Notes: generated by a model not told the origin, from the letters alone. Positions 39,479 to 48,883 are shown, counted from the first letter of the stretch. The stretch: 64,000 nt of DNA from an uncultured Eggerthellaceae bacterium (GCA_910588205.1 CAJUQK010000006.1:5401-69400), one strand, 5' to 3'. A program made the numbers and translations.

Positions 39479-42477
39479 ATGCCATGACGAACTTCACGAT
39501 CAAATCCCTGCGTGCGAACCGCGTGCGCACGTTCGTGACCATCATCGGGGTCGCCCTTGCGGCGGCGCTCCTCATGGCAGTGATGACCACCTATACCTCG
39601 CTTACGGATTTCCTCTATCGTACGGAAGCGGCAACCAGCGGTACGTGGATGGCGAAGGTGGCCTCTGAGGGTAGCGACACGCTTGCTGCTGACCTTGCGA
39701 CCGCCCAAGGTGATCCCACTATCACGGACACCTCGGTCTTGCATGATGTGGGGTTCGCCGAGCTCACCCCTCAGCAGCAGGATCGCCTTGGACGCTATCA
39801 GACGATCCTCTCAGGTGAAGGGAACATGGAAACAGTGCTCGGTGTACACGCGAGCGAGGGCAGGCTCCCTGAGAACGATCATGAGATACTCCTCTTCGAG
39901 GGGTGGAAGACCACAGAAGGGCTTGCTGTTGGAGATGAGTTGACCTTCAACGTAGGACGACGGGTGGCCGTGCCTGTGGAAGGGGAAGAATCCTCGGTCA
40001 TGACCCATGGCGAGGTAAGGCTTGGGGTAGAGTCCGTTGGTGACAACGAGATTGATATCGTAGCGGGCACCCCGCTCAATTCCTCCATCGGATATCTGGA
40101 CGCGGAGGTCGATGGTTCGACCTTCAACGAGGAGCTCGTTGACCTGCACGAGCAGACCTATACCGTTGTGGGCTTCTATGATCACGTGGGCTATGCGCTG
40201 TATGCGGGTACGGGGATAGTCGCGCTCACCTATGGTGCTCCTGCGGATACCAGCTACGCTGATGTCTTCCTCGTGATGGATGATGTGCAGGATTCTAAAG
40301 ACGTCAAGGAGAAAGCCCAAGCGCTGTTCCCGGATGACCATATCGAGCTGCACTCTGCTCTCTTGCGCTTCATGGGTATCAGCAGCGACACATCGCTCTG
40401 GACGACGTTCTACGGGCTCATCATCGTGCTCTCAACGGTGATCATCTTGGCGTGCGTCTCACTCATCTTCAACGCTTTCGCCATATCGGTGGCTGAGCGG
40501 ACAAGCCAGTTCGGGTTGCTCTCATCGGTGGGCGCTACCCGCAAGCAGCTCCGTCGAGCGGTCATCCTAGAGGCGTTGTGCGTTGCCATCATCGGCATCC
40601 CGCTGGGCGTTATCATCGGCATCGGCGGCTGTGCGGCAACATTCGCCATCCTGGGTCCTGCCATCTCGCAGATAGCGGGCAATGGGGTCGTTCCCTTCGA
40701 GCTTGCCGTCAACCCTGCTGTGGTGCTCATTGCGGTCGTGCTCACGCTGATGACGGTGTTCTTGTCAGTGTGGATCCCTGCGCGGCGAGCAAGCTCGACG
40801 ACCATCATCGATTCGCTCAAGAGCGCCCATGGTTCGCGGGTGTCGAAGCGCGGAGCGAAGTTGGCAGCGAAGGCGACCAATGGACGCAGGCTCTGGCGCT
40901 CAGGCGGTATCGTTGGACGCGCGTTCGGCGTGGGTGGCAAGTTGGCGAAGATGAATCGCAAGCGCGGTGCGGTGAAAGGCAGAACGGCTGCGGTGTCCCT
41001 TGCTTTGGCGATCGTCCTGCTCATGACAGCGGGTTCGCTCAATACGTTCTTGGGTTCGCTGGTGAACACGGTGACAGGCGGCTATGTCACTGCGGGCGAT
41101 GTGTCCGTTTCGGCGCAATTCATGTCAACGCAAGCAGCTACCTACAAGGAACCCTTTGACGGGCCGATCACTGCTGAGGAGCTTCTGCAGGTGCGCAATG
41201 AGCAATTCGCTTCGGAGGCTCAGGCATTCAAGGGGGTCTACGACCACCTCAGCGAAACCCCAGAAGCCGAGCCGAAGGGGTGGACGCTCTCAAGCAGTCT
41301 GCCTGTGGTCCTGCCTCGAGAGATGGCGGGGAGCGCCTTTTCTGCTTCGAAGAATGGGCTAGGCGGCCCCATGCAGGACGGAGACTGCGCAGCCATTGCA
41401 CGCGTAAGATATGTGGATGATGCCGCCTTCGATGCCTATGTGCGCGAACTTGGAGGGGACCCGAGCATCTATCATGATGTAGCCCATCCTCGGGCCGTAG
41501 GTGTTTCCAGAGCCTATGGCAATGATGGTTCCACCTATCAGCTGCTCACGACCCTACAGGACACCGGTACCGTGGAGGCCATTGGTGGAGCGGTGTATGA
41601 GGGTCGCTATCCTGCGGTGCTGGGCATCTCCGAGGGAGGGGTGATGATCGGTGGATCGATGAGTGGCGCGACGTCAACCGACGGCGAGCCATGGGATTTC
41701 GTTCCCTCATTCCCGCGTGCAAATGACGATGTCTACGAACAGCAGCCCACCATGGAAGATATCGAATATGTGAGCATCGATCTTGAGATAAGCGCCCTTG
41801 CCGATGAGCCTCCGGCTGTGGTGGGTAGTGCGGGAGAATCATTGATGCTCGTGATGCCCATGTCGTTGGCCGCTACCCAGGGGTTCGGGATGGAGGCTCC
41901 TTACTTCGAAGGGCAATTCGACGCAGCCGGAGGTGATCATGAGCAGTTGGCAGAAGACCTCTACACGCGAGGTACGGCGTATTTCCATGATGAGGTGCCC
42001 TACGATCTGGCGTTCTGCTCTTACAATGACCGCATTGCAGAGATGGATACCACGCAGATGCTCGCCACTATCGTGAATGTGTTCTGCTTGCTATTCACGG
42101 TCATCCTGGCGCTCATTGCCATGGCGAACGTATTCAATACGGTGACCAATTCGCTCATCCTGCGTCGTCGTGAATTCGCTGTCATGCGGTCCATCGGGCT
42201 TTCGAACCGTCAGTTCCGTCGTATGATCACAGATGAGTGCATGAGCTTCGGTATCGCGGGCCTGATTCCGGGGTTGGTGATATCAGCAGGGATATCCTAT
42301 CTGCTCTATGCGGTGATCGGTCAATCCATGGAGGGGCTCATGTTCAACTTGCCTTGGGGTTATGTGGGGCTGGCTGTGGCTATGACGGTTCTGGCTATGG
42401 GCGTGTCAGTAGCCTATGGCATGCATCGGTGCAAAGCAGATAATGTGGTGGAGGCGCTGCGCTCAGATAGCATCTGA
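39475..42477 (+). CDS. Large FtsX-type ABC permease
   Basis: 1000 residues with about eight membrane helices: one near residues 18-40, three between about 325 and 440 (first FtsX domain), one at about 508-528, and three between 865 and 985 (second FtsX domain). Two big outside domains lie at about 45-320 and 530-860. The VAERTSQFGLLSSVGATRKQ and LRRREFAVMRSIGLSNRQF segments are the coupling motifs of MacB/BceB-like permeases. With the two-component system it probably forms an antimicrobial-peptide sensing and removal unit, but the large outside domains differ from the compact BceB layout. ATGA overlap with the ATPase gene. Confidence 0.92.
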   Translation: MNAMTNFTIKSLRANRVRTFVTIIGVALAAALLMAVMTTYTSLTDFLYRTEAATSGTWMAKVASEGSDTLAADLATAQGDPTITDTSVLHDVGFAELTPQQQDRLGRYQTILSGEGNMETVLGVHASEGRLPENDHEILLFEGWKTTEGLAVGDELTFNVGRRVAVPVEGEESSVMTHGEVRLGVESVGDNEIDIVAGTPLNSSIGYLDAEVDGSTFNEELVDLHEQTYTVVGFYDHVGYALYAGTGIVALTYGAPADTSYADVFLVMDDVQDSKDVKEKAQALFPDDHIELHSALLRFMGISSDTSLWTTFYGLIIVLSTVIILACVSLIFNAFAISVAERTSQFGLLSSVGATRKQLRRAVILEALCVAIIGIPLGVIIGIGGCAATFAILGPAISQIAGNGVVPFELAVNPAVVLIAVVLTLMTVFLSVWIPARRASSTTIIDSLKSAHGSRVSKRGAKLAAKATNGRRLWRSGGIVGRAFGVGGKLAKMNRKRGAVKGRTAAVSLALAIVLLMTAGSLNTFLGSLVNTVTGGYVTAGDVSVSAQFMSTQAATYKEPFDGPITAEELLQVRNEQFASEAQAFKGVYDHLSETPEAEPKGWTLSSSLPVVLPREMAGSAFSASKNGLGGPMQDGDCAAIARVRYVDDAAFDAYVRELGGDPSIYHDVAHPRAVGVSRAYGNDGSTYQLLTTLQDTGTVEAIGGAVYEGRYPAVLGISEGGVMIGGSMSGATSTDGEPWDFVPSFPRANDDVYEQQPTMEDIEYVSIDLEISALADEPPAVVGSAGESLMLVMPMSLAATQGFGMEAPYFEGQFDAAGGDHEQLAEDLYTRGTAYFHDEVPYDLAFCSYNDRIAEMDTTQMLATIVNVFCLLFTVILALIAMANVFNTVTNSLILRRREFAVMRSIGLSNRQFRRMITDECMSFGIAGLIPGLVISAGISYLLYAVIGQSMEGLMFNLPWGYVGLAVAMTVLAMGVSVAYGMHRCKADNVVEALRSDSI

Positions 42478-42493
42478 GCGCAGGAGCGCCCGC

Positions 42494-42727
42494 TTAAGCT
42501 AGTTCAGCCAGCTTCGCTAGAACAGCGTCGTTCCCTTCGATCAGCTGACCCTCTATGTAGAGGAAGGGGATGTTGTCAGCATTGCCGCCCAGAGCGGTCA
42601 GCTCTTCGAAGGGTTGCACTTCCTCAACGTCACGGAGGTCAAGCTCTATGCCATGATCTTGGGCGTAGGTGACCGCAACAGAACAGGTGGCACACGGTGC
42701 CCAGTAATAGAGGATCGGCTTTTCCAT
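42494..42727 (-). CDS. Glutaredoxin-like protein
   Basis: 77 residues with a glutaredoxin/NrdH fold: MEKPILYYWAPCATCSVAVT has a CATC active site, and IPFLYIEGQLIEGNDAVLAKL carries the cis-Pro and the conserved Gly. It probably reduces disulfides in the cytoplasm, or could belong to the ArsC/Spx-like small thiol proteins. The start is at ATG 42725-42727, with AAAGGA 8 bases before. It is convergent with the permease gene. Confidence 0.82.
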   Translation of the reverse strand: MEKPILYYWAPCATCSVAVTYAQDHGIELDLRDVEEVQPFEELTALGGNADNIPFLYIEGQLIEGNDAVLAKLAELA

Positions 42728-42810
42728 GGGGCATCCTTTCTCTTTGCATGCAGTCCATGATACTTCACACCTCCTCAACCCCTGCGTCTAAAAATGAGAG
42801 CTGGCAGGAA

Positions 42811-43090
42811 GCGTATTGGACGGGTCTCAGATCCGTCCAATACGCTGCGCTTCGCGTGAAGATACGCTGCGCGAAGACCACGCGCAACATATTCATTGCG
42901 GCACCGGCCGGGTAGCCTGACGTACCGGGTTCATCCGGGTGCAACGTCGGGCTGATCGAGATCAGCCCCTACGGCAACCTGACACATCTTCGCGTAGGGG
43001 CCGACCTCGGTCGGCCCCATGCCACAACCCGGAGAATGCGCTATTTCCGTAAGGGTCGAACGTGATCACCCCCGGTGTGGCACCCTAAAG
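42811..43090. repeat. Composite intergenic palindromic repeat, copy 2 (long, inverted)
   Basis: Much of the 600-bp gap between the glutaredoxin and LytTR genes is repeat. It starts with a 13-bp perfect inverted repeat (GCGTATTGGACGG, 42811-42845, 9-base loop). The segment 42866-42985 matches copy 1 (9054-9170) in opposite orientation at roughly four bases in five. Then comes a 22-nt palindrome with arms GGGGCCGACCT (42997-43018) and a GGGTCGAACGTGATCACCCC unit near 43054. I see no coding frame. Confidence 0.8.
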
Positions 43091-43238
43091 AGCGCAGCAG
43101 GACCAGACTGTTCGTGCCTCATCCTGTCGAATGTGGCCACGTGCGGCGGGTGGCGCTCTTTGTGACCAGGGTTTACTTCATGTGTCAAAAGAACAGCTTC
43201 TCGATCATTTGAGTCAATGCGCTTTCTGTGTCCGAGCC

Positions 43239-43268
43239 ATGCAACTGAAGCTGCTTGGAATGCAACTG
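43239..43268. promoter_or_regulatory. Candidate LytTR-binding direct repeats
   Basis: ATGCAACTG occurs twice with exactly 12 bases between (reverse reading CAGTTGCAT, close to the CAGTT cores bound by AgrA/ComE proteins). The 21-bp period puts both on the same face of the helix. The site lies 66 bp upstream of the LytTR gene start, so self-regulation is likely. Confidence 0.6.
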
Positions 43269-43333
43269 CGCCCTCGATGTCTTGAACACCGCCGCGCCCA
43301 TCCCTATGCTCTTCGATGAGAGGAAGGACGTGG

Positions 43334-43771
43334 ATGAAGCTGAACGTGAAAGAAGATCCTGCCGCTGCAGAGGTTGAAGTGACCGTGGTGTGCCCGCGTA
43401 TCGATGAGCGAGTACAGCGGATCATGGCTGCAGTAGAGATGGAGAACCTGCGACTTGCCGGGACCATCGATGGTTTTCTGTACATCATGGGGGTACGCGA
43501 AGTGCTGTATATCGAGACCGTCGACGGTCGTACGTTCCTCTATGGAGAGGAAAAGGTGTACGAGTCAACGGTCACGCTCGCAGATATCGAAAGCCGCCTC
43601 GTCGGAGAGGAATTCGTGCGTGCATCACGCCAGGTGTTGGTGAATCTTGCACATGTAAGCGGCATCAGACCGTATCTGAACGCTCGTCTCGAACTGGTAC
43701 TTGATAACGGCGAGCACATCATCGCATCGCGCCAGTTCGCACCCCTCATTAAGAAGCGCATTGGACTTTAG
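43334..43771 (+). CDS. LytTR-domain DNA-binding regulator
   Basis: 145 residues. The C-terminal two-thirds is a LytTR domain (VREVLYIETVDGRTFLYGEE, FVRASRQVLVNLAHVSGIRP, LELVLDNGEHIIASRQFAPL). The N-terminal 45 residues are not a receiver domain, so it is of the stand-alone type that is usually encoded beside a small DUF3021 membrane protein, as here. ATG at 43334 with AGGAAGGA upstream. It probably controls its own operon through the direct repeats at 43239. Confidence 0.92.
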   Translation: MKLNVKEDPAAAEVEVTVVCPRIDERVQRIMAAVEMENLRLAGTIDGFLYIMGVREVLYIETVDGRTFLYGEEKVYESTVTLADIESRLVGEEFVRASRQVLVNLAHVSGIRPYLNARLELVLDNGEHIIASRQFAPLIKKRIGL

Positions 43772-43786
43772 GGAAAGGATAGGCAT

Positions 43787-44218
43787 ATGAGCGATTTCGC
43801 GAAAACGATCATGATCACCGCATGTGTGATGTTCACCTTATTCATGGCGGTAGGAACGGTGACGGCCCTTGTGTTCGTCGGGCCTCAGTACGGGCTGGTC
43901 ATGACATTGAGCCTGCTTCTGGCAGCAGTGGCATTCGCCCTCTTGCAGGCACTCTGGTTCACCGACAAGATCATTCGTCACCTGACCTATCCGATACGCA
44001 TCATGGGATTCGGCGTGATGGGGCTTGTCATGCTGGCGCTCTGCGCGTGGGTGGGAGCATGGTTCCCTATGAACGACGTGGGGGCATGGATTATGTTTGT
44101 CGTTATATTCTTGGTTACGCTGGGAGCTTTCTGCCTTGGATATCAGATCCATTTCAAGCGTACTGTAGGCAGCTTCGATGCCGCTTTGCGTGCATATCAC
44201 GAGCGTAGGGGCCGGTGA
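43787..44218 (+). CDS. DUF3021 family membrane protein
   Basis: 143 residues with four membrane helices (8-30, 36-58, 68-90, 98-120) and a short cytoplasmic tail. Size, layout and position 15 bp after a stand-alone LytTR gene are those of DUF3021 proteins, which are thought to hold or inhibit the LytTR regulator at the membrane. The stop codon lies within a fragment of the intergenic palindromic repeat. The next 180 bp (44219-44401) hold only a partial repeat core (GTAGGGGCCGGTGATCCGAC) and no gene that I can support. Confidence 0.82.
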   Translation: MSDFAKTIMITACVMFTLFMAVGTVTALVFVGPQYGLVMTLSLLLAAVAFALLQALWFTDKIIRHLTYPIRIMGFGVMGLVMLALCAWVGAWFPMNDVGAWIMFVVIFLVTLGAFCLGYQIHFKRTVGSFDAALRAYHERRGR

Positions 44219-44401
44219 TCCGACCCCGATACACATGTCGCCTTCACAGAATGACACAGGACGGGGCGGGGACAGCGTCATCCTTATCGGGTTCGCGCAC
44301 CTCTTCGGTATCTATGGCGCCCTCAAGAAGCGTGGTGGGTATCCAGCAGTAGAGACCATTCCTTTGATCCTCGTTGCGAGGCGGGGGATAATGATCGTTC
44401 G

Positions 44402-45775
44402 TCACTGCATCTCTTCAAGAACGGCGAACCACATATACGTCGGTATTCTCAACTCGCCCAATGTTTCAGAAAATGCTTTCGGATGCACAACGAATGCCTG
44501 CCCGATTCGCTTTCCGTAGCGTTCCTTGAAGCTTTCAAGAGAAGTCTTCGTATAGTTCTTCGCCGACTTGACCTCTACGGGATCGACCTTGGGATTCGTC
44601 TTGGTTCCGGCTGACAGCAAGAAATCTATCTCGATGTCATTTCGATGCTTATCTTCTGAGTAATGCGTATAGAAAAAGAGCCTTCTTCCAGCTGCAACGG
44701 TCATTTGTGCGACGAGATTCTCATGCAGCATCCCCTCATTCAGGGAAAGCTTTCCTTTGAGTATCTTTTGATAGAGCTCCATGGAGGCCAATTCGTTTTC
44801 AGAGAACGCAAGGCTTACGAGAAGACCCGTATCCGCCATATAGCATTTGACCGCCGCATCGTCTTGTGCCAACGCTAGGCCAACATTAGGATCAGTGCAT
44901 CTGTAGCATAGATTGCAGATCATGGAATCGCCAAGCCAGAACAAAGGGTCATCGTAACGATCGAACTGACCATTCTTGTCTATCTTCTTCAGAACCACTT
45001 TCTTTTCATGGGTGGATAGATAACCCGGAAGATACTCGAACAATGATCCGACCTTCGATCGGTATCGCGAAGATATCTTCAGGATGTCGTTTCTATACAG
45101 TGCAAGAATCTGACGCTTGACCAAATCGGCAGCAAAAAGATCCTTACCGTTTTCGAAGTAGGCCACAACGCATTGGGGCATGCCGCCAACGAGCATGTAT
45201 TCGCGGATAAGGTGCGATGCGCGCTTATGAAAGCCATCCTCCAATGGTTTTTTGCTCTTATAGCATTCTCGAATGTATTCCAACAAGGGCTCTTCATTTG
45301 CGGCAATGAGGAACTCCTGAAAAGTGAGGGGATGCATCTTGATGATTTCTTCTTCGGAAGGGATGAGTATGTCCTTGACATTCTCCCGTATCGAGATGAG
45401 CGAACCGGTTTCGATGTAATCGTATCTTCTATCTTGAACAAGGTGCTTTATGGCTTGCCTTGCAATGGGGAACATCTGTATCTCATCGAAGATGATCAAA
45501 GAGTCGCGTTCGTAGAGACGAGTACCATATTCAAGAGACAAGACTTGGAAGAACGTATCTAGATCATTCAGGTTGTCATGAAAATCGTTGAGCACAGTCT
45601 TTGAGGCAATAGAAAAGTCCACTAGTATGAAGGATCGGTACTCCTCTTCGCCAAGCTTCTTGGCTATAGTTGACTTTCCAACGCGCCTCGCTCCCTCGAT
45701 CAGAAGCGCGCTTTTCCCTGAAGAACCATTCTTCCATTCTAAAAGCTTCCGGTATATGTCTCTTTTTAGCTCCAC
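44402..45775 (-). CDS. AAA_14/DUF4143 ATPase
   Basis: About 457 residues. The N-terminal ATPase has Walker A LIEGARRVGKSTIAKKL, Walker B SLIIFDEIQMFP and sensor region YIETGSLISIRENV; the C-terminal DUF4143 domain resembles a PD-(D/E)xK nuclease fold, with IEIDFLLSAG and PVEVKSAKNY (the E-x-K pair). The role of this mobile family is not known; defence or toxin roles have been proposed. The gene is AT-rich against its surroundings, a sign of recent transfer. I use the GTG at 45773-45775 (VELKRDIYRKLLEW); an upstream ATG would run into promoter repeats. A second member is at 62.9 kb. Confidence 0.88.
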   Translation of the reverse strand: MELKRDIYRKLLEWKNGSSGKSALLIEGARRVGKSTIAKKLGEEEYRSFILVDFSIASKTVLNDFHDNLNDLDTFFQVLSLEYGTRLYERDSLIIFDEIQMFPIARQAIKHLVQDRRYDYIETGSLISIRENVKDILIPSEEEIIKMHPLTFQEFLIAANEEPLLEYIRECYKSKKPLEDGFHKRASHLIREYMLVGGMPQCVVAYFENGKDLFAADLVKRQILALYRNDILKISSRYRSKVGSLFEYLPGYLSTHEKKVVLKKIDKNGQFDRYDDPLFWLGDSMICNLCYRCTDPNVGLALAQDDAAVKCYMADTGLLVSLAFSENELASMELYQKILKGKLSLNEGMLHENLVAQMTVAAGRRLFFYTHYSEDKHRNDIEIDFLLSAGTKTNPKVDPVEVKSAKNYTKTSLESFKERYGKRIGQAFVVHPKAFSETLGELRIPTYMWFAVLEEMQ

Positions 45776-45807
45776 GATGACCGCCCGAGAGTGTGGATTA
45801 CTGTCAG

Positions 45808-45884
45808 TGCGCAAGGTACATGATAACGATATATGCGGCAATGCGCAAAGTATAGATTTTATGACGTGCTACAGTACGCAAAGT
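45808..45884. promoter_or_regulatory. Three direct repeats upstream of the DUF4143 ATPase
   Basis: GCGCAAGGT (45809), GCGCAAAGT (45843) and ACGCAAAGT (45876) recur every 33-34 bp, about three turns of the helix, in the promoter region of the DUF4143 gene and over the 3' end of the hydrolase gene. They could be a regulator array. Confidence 0.4.
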
Positions 45885-46911
45885 TCTTAAAAGATTGCAT
45901 AGAATGACTCAAGACATCAGTGAACCAGGCATTCACATCGGCATAGACGAGTGCGTGCCCTTCCTCGTTCAGGATCTCGTGGCGCATCTCGCCATAGAGG
46001 ATGAGTCCTACATTCTGCACTCCGGCCCGATGGAGCCTGCGCTCCGCGCGTTCGACATCGCGTCCATAGTCACCAACGGGATCCTCTGCGCCAGATATGA
46101 AGAGCACGGGCAGCTCAGAAGGTACCTGCTTGGTTGTCTTCTTCGACATGGCCACACGACCGAGCTTCATGAGCGTATAGGATGCCCCCAGGCTGATGGT
46201 GAATCCGGTGATCTCATCGGCGATATAGGCGCGTACGTTCTCTACATTGGCGGATATCCATGCAAGCGGGGAATTCTCGCTTTTGAGATCCTTCGTGTAG
46301 GTGCGGTTCGCAAGGTCATTGAAGAAAGATGCTTTGGCGTGCCATCCTTTGAAGAGCGCGACGGTGCGGATGAGGAGCATGCCGAACCAGGGGACGATGG
46401 CGGGTTTGTCGGCGGTTCCGCAAACAACAGCGCCGCGCACGCCTTCTCCGTGACGTGCGATATAGGCGCGTACGATCAGGCTGCCCATCGAATGTCCAAA
46501 GATGAGATAAGGGACGTCTTCTCCCACGTGCTGCTGGGCGATGCGACGCATGTGGTCCACATCCTCTAACATGATGTCTACTCCGCGATCATGGGGGAGG
46601 TATCCGTAGCCGTCTTTCGAGACGCTGCCACCGTGACCGATGTGGTCGTTAGCGCATACCGCATAGCCTTGACTGATGAGGAAACGGGCGAAATCCCCAT
46701 AGCGTCTACTGTGCTCGCTCATGCCATGGACGAGCTGGACGAGGGCGCGGGGGCGGCGGAGATGCGTGCTGGTGCTCCCTTGAGCGTCATCACCAGCATT
46801 CGGCGTCAGAATGAAGCCGTAGATGGAGCTGGTCCCGTCGCTGGACGGGAAGCGTACCTCGCGTCGCATGACAGCGGGAGGATCGTTCGCTCTGCAAACA
46901 TCGTTCGTCAT
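45859..46911 (-). CDS. Alpha/beta-hydrolase, lysophospholipase/monoacylglycerol-lipase-like
   Basis: About 350 residues. The fold markers are LVQLVHGMSEHSRRYGDFAR (oxyanion HGM), the nucleophile elbow IFGHSMGSLIVR (Ser), the acid SGAEDPVGDYG (Asp) and a catalytic His in GEMRHEILNE, so the triad is complete. It has no signal peptide and probably cleaves mono-acyl lipids at the inner membrane face. The ATG at 46909-46911 has TAGGA 8 bases before; another lies three codons upstream. The last ten residues come from sequence that overlaps the neighbouring gene's repeat array. Confidence 0.88.
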   Translation of the reverse strand: MTNDVCRANDPPAVMRREVRFPSSDGTSSIYGFILTPNAGDDAQGSTSTHLRRPRALVQLVHGMSEHSRRYGDFARFLISQGYAVCANDHIGHGGSVSKDGYGYLPHDRGVDIMLEDVDHMRRIAQQHVGEDVPYLIFGHSMGSLIVRAYIARHGEGVRGAVVCGTADKPAIVPWFGMLLIRTVALFKGWHAKASFFNDLANRTYTKDLKSENSPLAWISANVENVRAYIADEITGFTISLGASYTLMKLGRVAMSKKTTKQVPSELPVLFISGAEDPVGDYGRDVERAERRLHRAGVQNVGLILYGEMRHEILNEEGHALVYADVNAWFTDVLSHSMQSFKNFAYCSTS

Positions 46912-47034
46912 GACTTGCATCCTAGCCGTCTGTCAGCCATCAACGGGCGGGGATGCTCATCCGTTCTCCGTTCGCAATCTGATGTCAGGGGGCGCTCCAG
47001 ATGACACGATCGCGCACCGTGCGATCGGGCTGTG

Positions 47035-47943
47035 CTAGCTCAAGGTCTCTGATCGAACCGGCGATCGTCCCTGTGACAAGAGCAAACCACCGATGGTCAT
47101 CGCCACACCCGCTACGATTGGCAGGTTCATCGGTTCTCCAAGGATGAGCACCGAGGCTGTCGCCGTGATAGCAGGCACAAGGTAGATATAGGTGGTCGAC
47201 ATCGTCGGGCCGAGGTGCTTCACCGAGGTTCCCCAGGTCACGAAGCATGCCGCAGAGGCCAGCAATCCCAAGAACAGCAGGTTCGCCGCGCTTTGCCAAT
47301 CAAGGAATGCTTCTGCAGACGGCAAAGGGCCACCGGTCAGGAGCGTTGTCGGCAGGATGAAGACCAGGCCCCAAAGGAAGATCCTCTTCGTTGATGCCAC
47401 CGTCTCGTATCCCGCTTTCGCTATCCGCTCCACGAGCACGGAATACACGGCCCAGACCAACGCGGCCAGAAGGGCCAGCAGATCGCCGAACAGTGAGAAG
47501 CCGCCGAAGGCCGCCATAGAGTCTTCGGCACCGGTGCCTGTGCTCACGACCAGCAGCCCTCCCATGGCGAGTAGGAAGCCACTGAAGAACCGCCAGTTCA
47601 AGGCTGAGCGGTTGCCGAGCAGGGCGGAGAGGATGCCTGTGAACAGTGGCGAGGCTGCCACGATGACCCCGACAGCGGTCGCTGTGGTGAAGACAAGGGC
47701 GACGTTTTCCAGAAGGTAGTAGGCTGCGATGCCGGTTGCTCCGGAAGCCGCGAAGAGGATCTCATGTTTGCGCTCCTCAAGGCGCAATATGTGCGGTCTA
47801 AGGACGCAGAGAGCGCAGAAGCCAATAGCGAATCTGATGAGCAGGATCCAGAGAGGGGAGAGGTGTGCAAGCAGTGCCTTCGTTGAGACGAACGTGGTCC
47901 CCCACACGAACACGGTGAAGAGCGCCACGAGATGGTACTTCAT
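47035..47943 (-). CDS. EamA-family (DMT) transporter
   Basis: 302 residues with ten membrane helices in two EamA repeats: the first begins MKYHLVALFTVFVWGTTFVS, and the second has FGDLLALLAALVWAVYSVLV and a TSVKHLGPTMSTTYIYLVP segment. Members export amino acids or other metabolites. AAAGGAG precedes the ATG. The gene overlaps the stop of the AraC regulator by 4 bp, so both form one operon and the regulator probably controls or responds to the exported compound. A 7-bp hairpin (CGATCGC/GCGATCG) follows the stop. Confidence 0.93.
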   Translation of the reverse strand: MKYHLVALFTVFVWGTTFVSTKALLAHLSPLWILLIRFAIGFCALCVLRPHILRLEERKHEILFAASGATGIAAYYLLENVALVFTTATAVGVIVAASPLFTGILSALLGNRSALNWRFFSGFLLAMGGLLVVSTGTGAEDSMAAFGGFSLFGDLLALLAALVWAVYSVLVERIAKAGYETVASTKRIFLWGLVFILPTTLLTGGPLPSAEAFLDWQSAANLLFLGLLASAACFVTWGTSVKHLGPTMSTTYIYLVPAITATASVLILGEPMNLPIVAGVAMTIGGLLLSQGRSPVRSETLS

Positions 47944-48728
47944 GGGCGGTGCTCCTTTCCGCATGTCATGGCCTGGTAGGCGGCAGGGGTCGTGCCGATC
48001 CGCTGTTTGAAGATGCGGGTCAGATGGGCCTGGTCGGAAAAGCCTGTTTCGAACGCGATGTCTGCGACGGGCGCTCCCTCGCGCAATAGACCGCAGGCGT
48101 ATTCTATGCGCAGCGACATGAGGTGTTGAAGCGGTGTGATATGGAATCGCCTTCGATATGCCCTGATGAGCGCGTATTCTGACAAACCCTCCATCGCGGC
48201 GAGCTGGCTTATCTTCATCGGCTTTTCGAGGTGCTCACGAAAATGGGCATGGATGCGCAGGGCCGCCTCCTCGTGAATGCTATGTTGCGCGTCTGACCGT
48301 TCGATTTCGAGCAGGCTCGCAAGGAACACTACCTGCTCAAAGGCGTCCTCAGCGCTTCCGGCCCGGAGGGCCCGAAGGGCATCGTCGTATGCTGACTGAA
48401 TACCCGGTTCATCCTTTGCAGGAAAGCTCAACCTCGCGTCATCGAGCAGGGCGGCTGAAACCGTGAAACAGTCATAGGCGAACGGTTCTTCGCCTTCCTG
48501 GGTGCACCCGTGCACGTCACCAGGGTTGAGAACAATGAGGCTTCCGCGAGCTATATGCCTGTGCGCACCGTTCAGCTCTAACGTGCGTTCTCCGGCTTCG
48601 ACGCGACCAATGACGTAGAACTCATGCACATGGGCCGCAAAAGGCTGGGTGATGCCCCGGTAGGAGCGGAATTCGCCACCTATCGCCTTGGTCGGCATTA
48701 CGATGCAACTGTGTTCTTCCATAGGCAT
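47940..48728 (-). CDS. AraC-family transcriptional regulator with cupin-like sensor domain
   Basis: 262 residues. The N-terminal half is a cupin-type ligand domain (HVHEFYVIGRVEAGERTLEL, GSLIVLNPGDVHGC), and the C-terminal half has two helix-turn-helix units (KISQLAAMEGLSEYALIRAY and VADIAFETGFSDQAHLTRIF). Such regulators respond to small amino acid-like or sugar-like ligands. It overlaps the EamA exporter gene (ATGA). No strong ribosome binding site is seen at the ATG 48726-48728 or at the next ATG two codons later. Confidence 0.92.
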   Translation of the reverse strand: MPMEEHSCIVMPTKAIGGEFRSYRGITQPFAAHVHEFYVIGRVEAGERTLELNGAHRHIARGSLIVLNPGDVHGCTQEGEEPFAYDCFTVSAALLDDARLSFPAKDEPGIQSAYDDALRALRAGSAEDAFEQVVFLASLLEIERSDAQHSIHEEAALRIHAHFREHLEKPMKISQLAAMEGLSEYALIRAYRRRFHITPLQHLMSLRIEYACGLLREGAPVADIAFETGFSDQAHLTRIFKQRIGTTPAAYQAMTCGKEHRP

Positions 48729-48883
48729 CGTCGTATTGTATCCCTGTGGATACTGCGGCTCTTGAATGTAATTGCGCCTTCGGAATACCAGGGGGCGGAT
48801 CCTTGTTTTTCGGGAATGATGTTACACCATCAATCGTGGGCCGAATGTGTTTGCCCCGATGCACCTATCGCTACACGATTCGT

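Noticed and set aside
44178..44519. A plus-strand gene between the DUF3021 and DUF4143 genes
   Set aside because: The frame overlaps both neighbours, starts within repeat sequence, has no ribosome binding site and no family resemblance.
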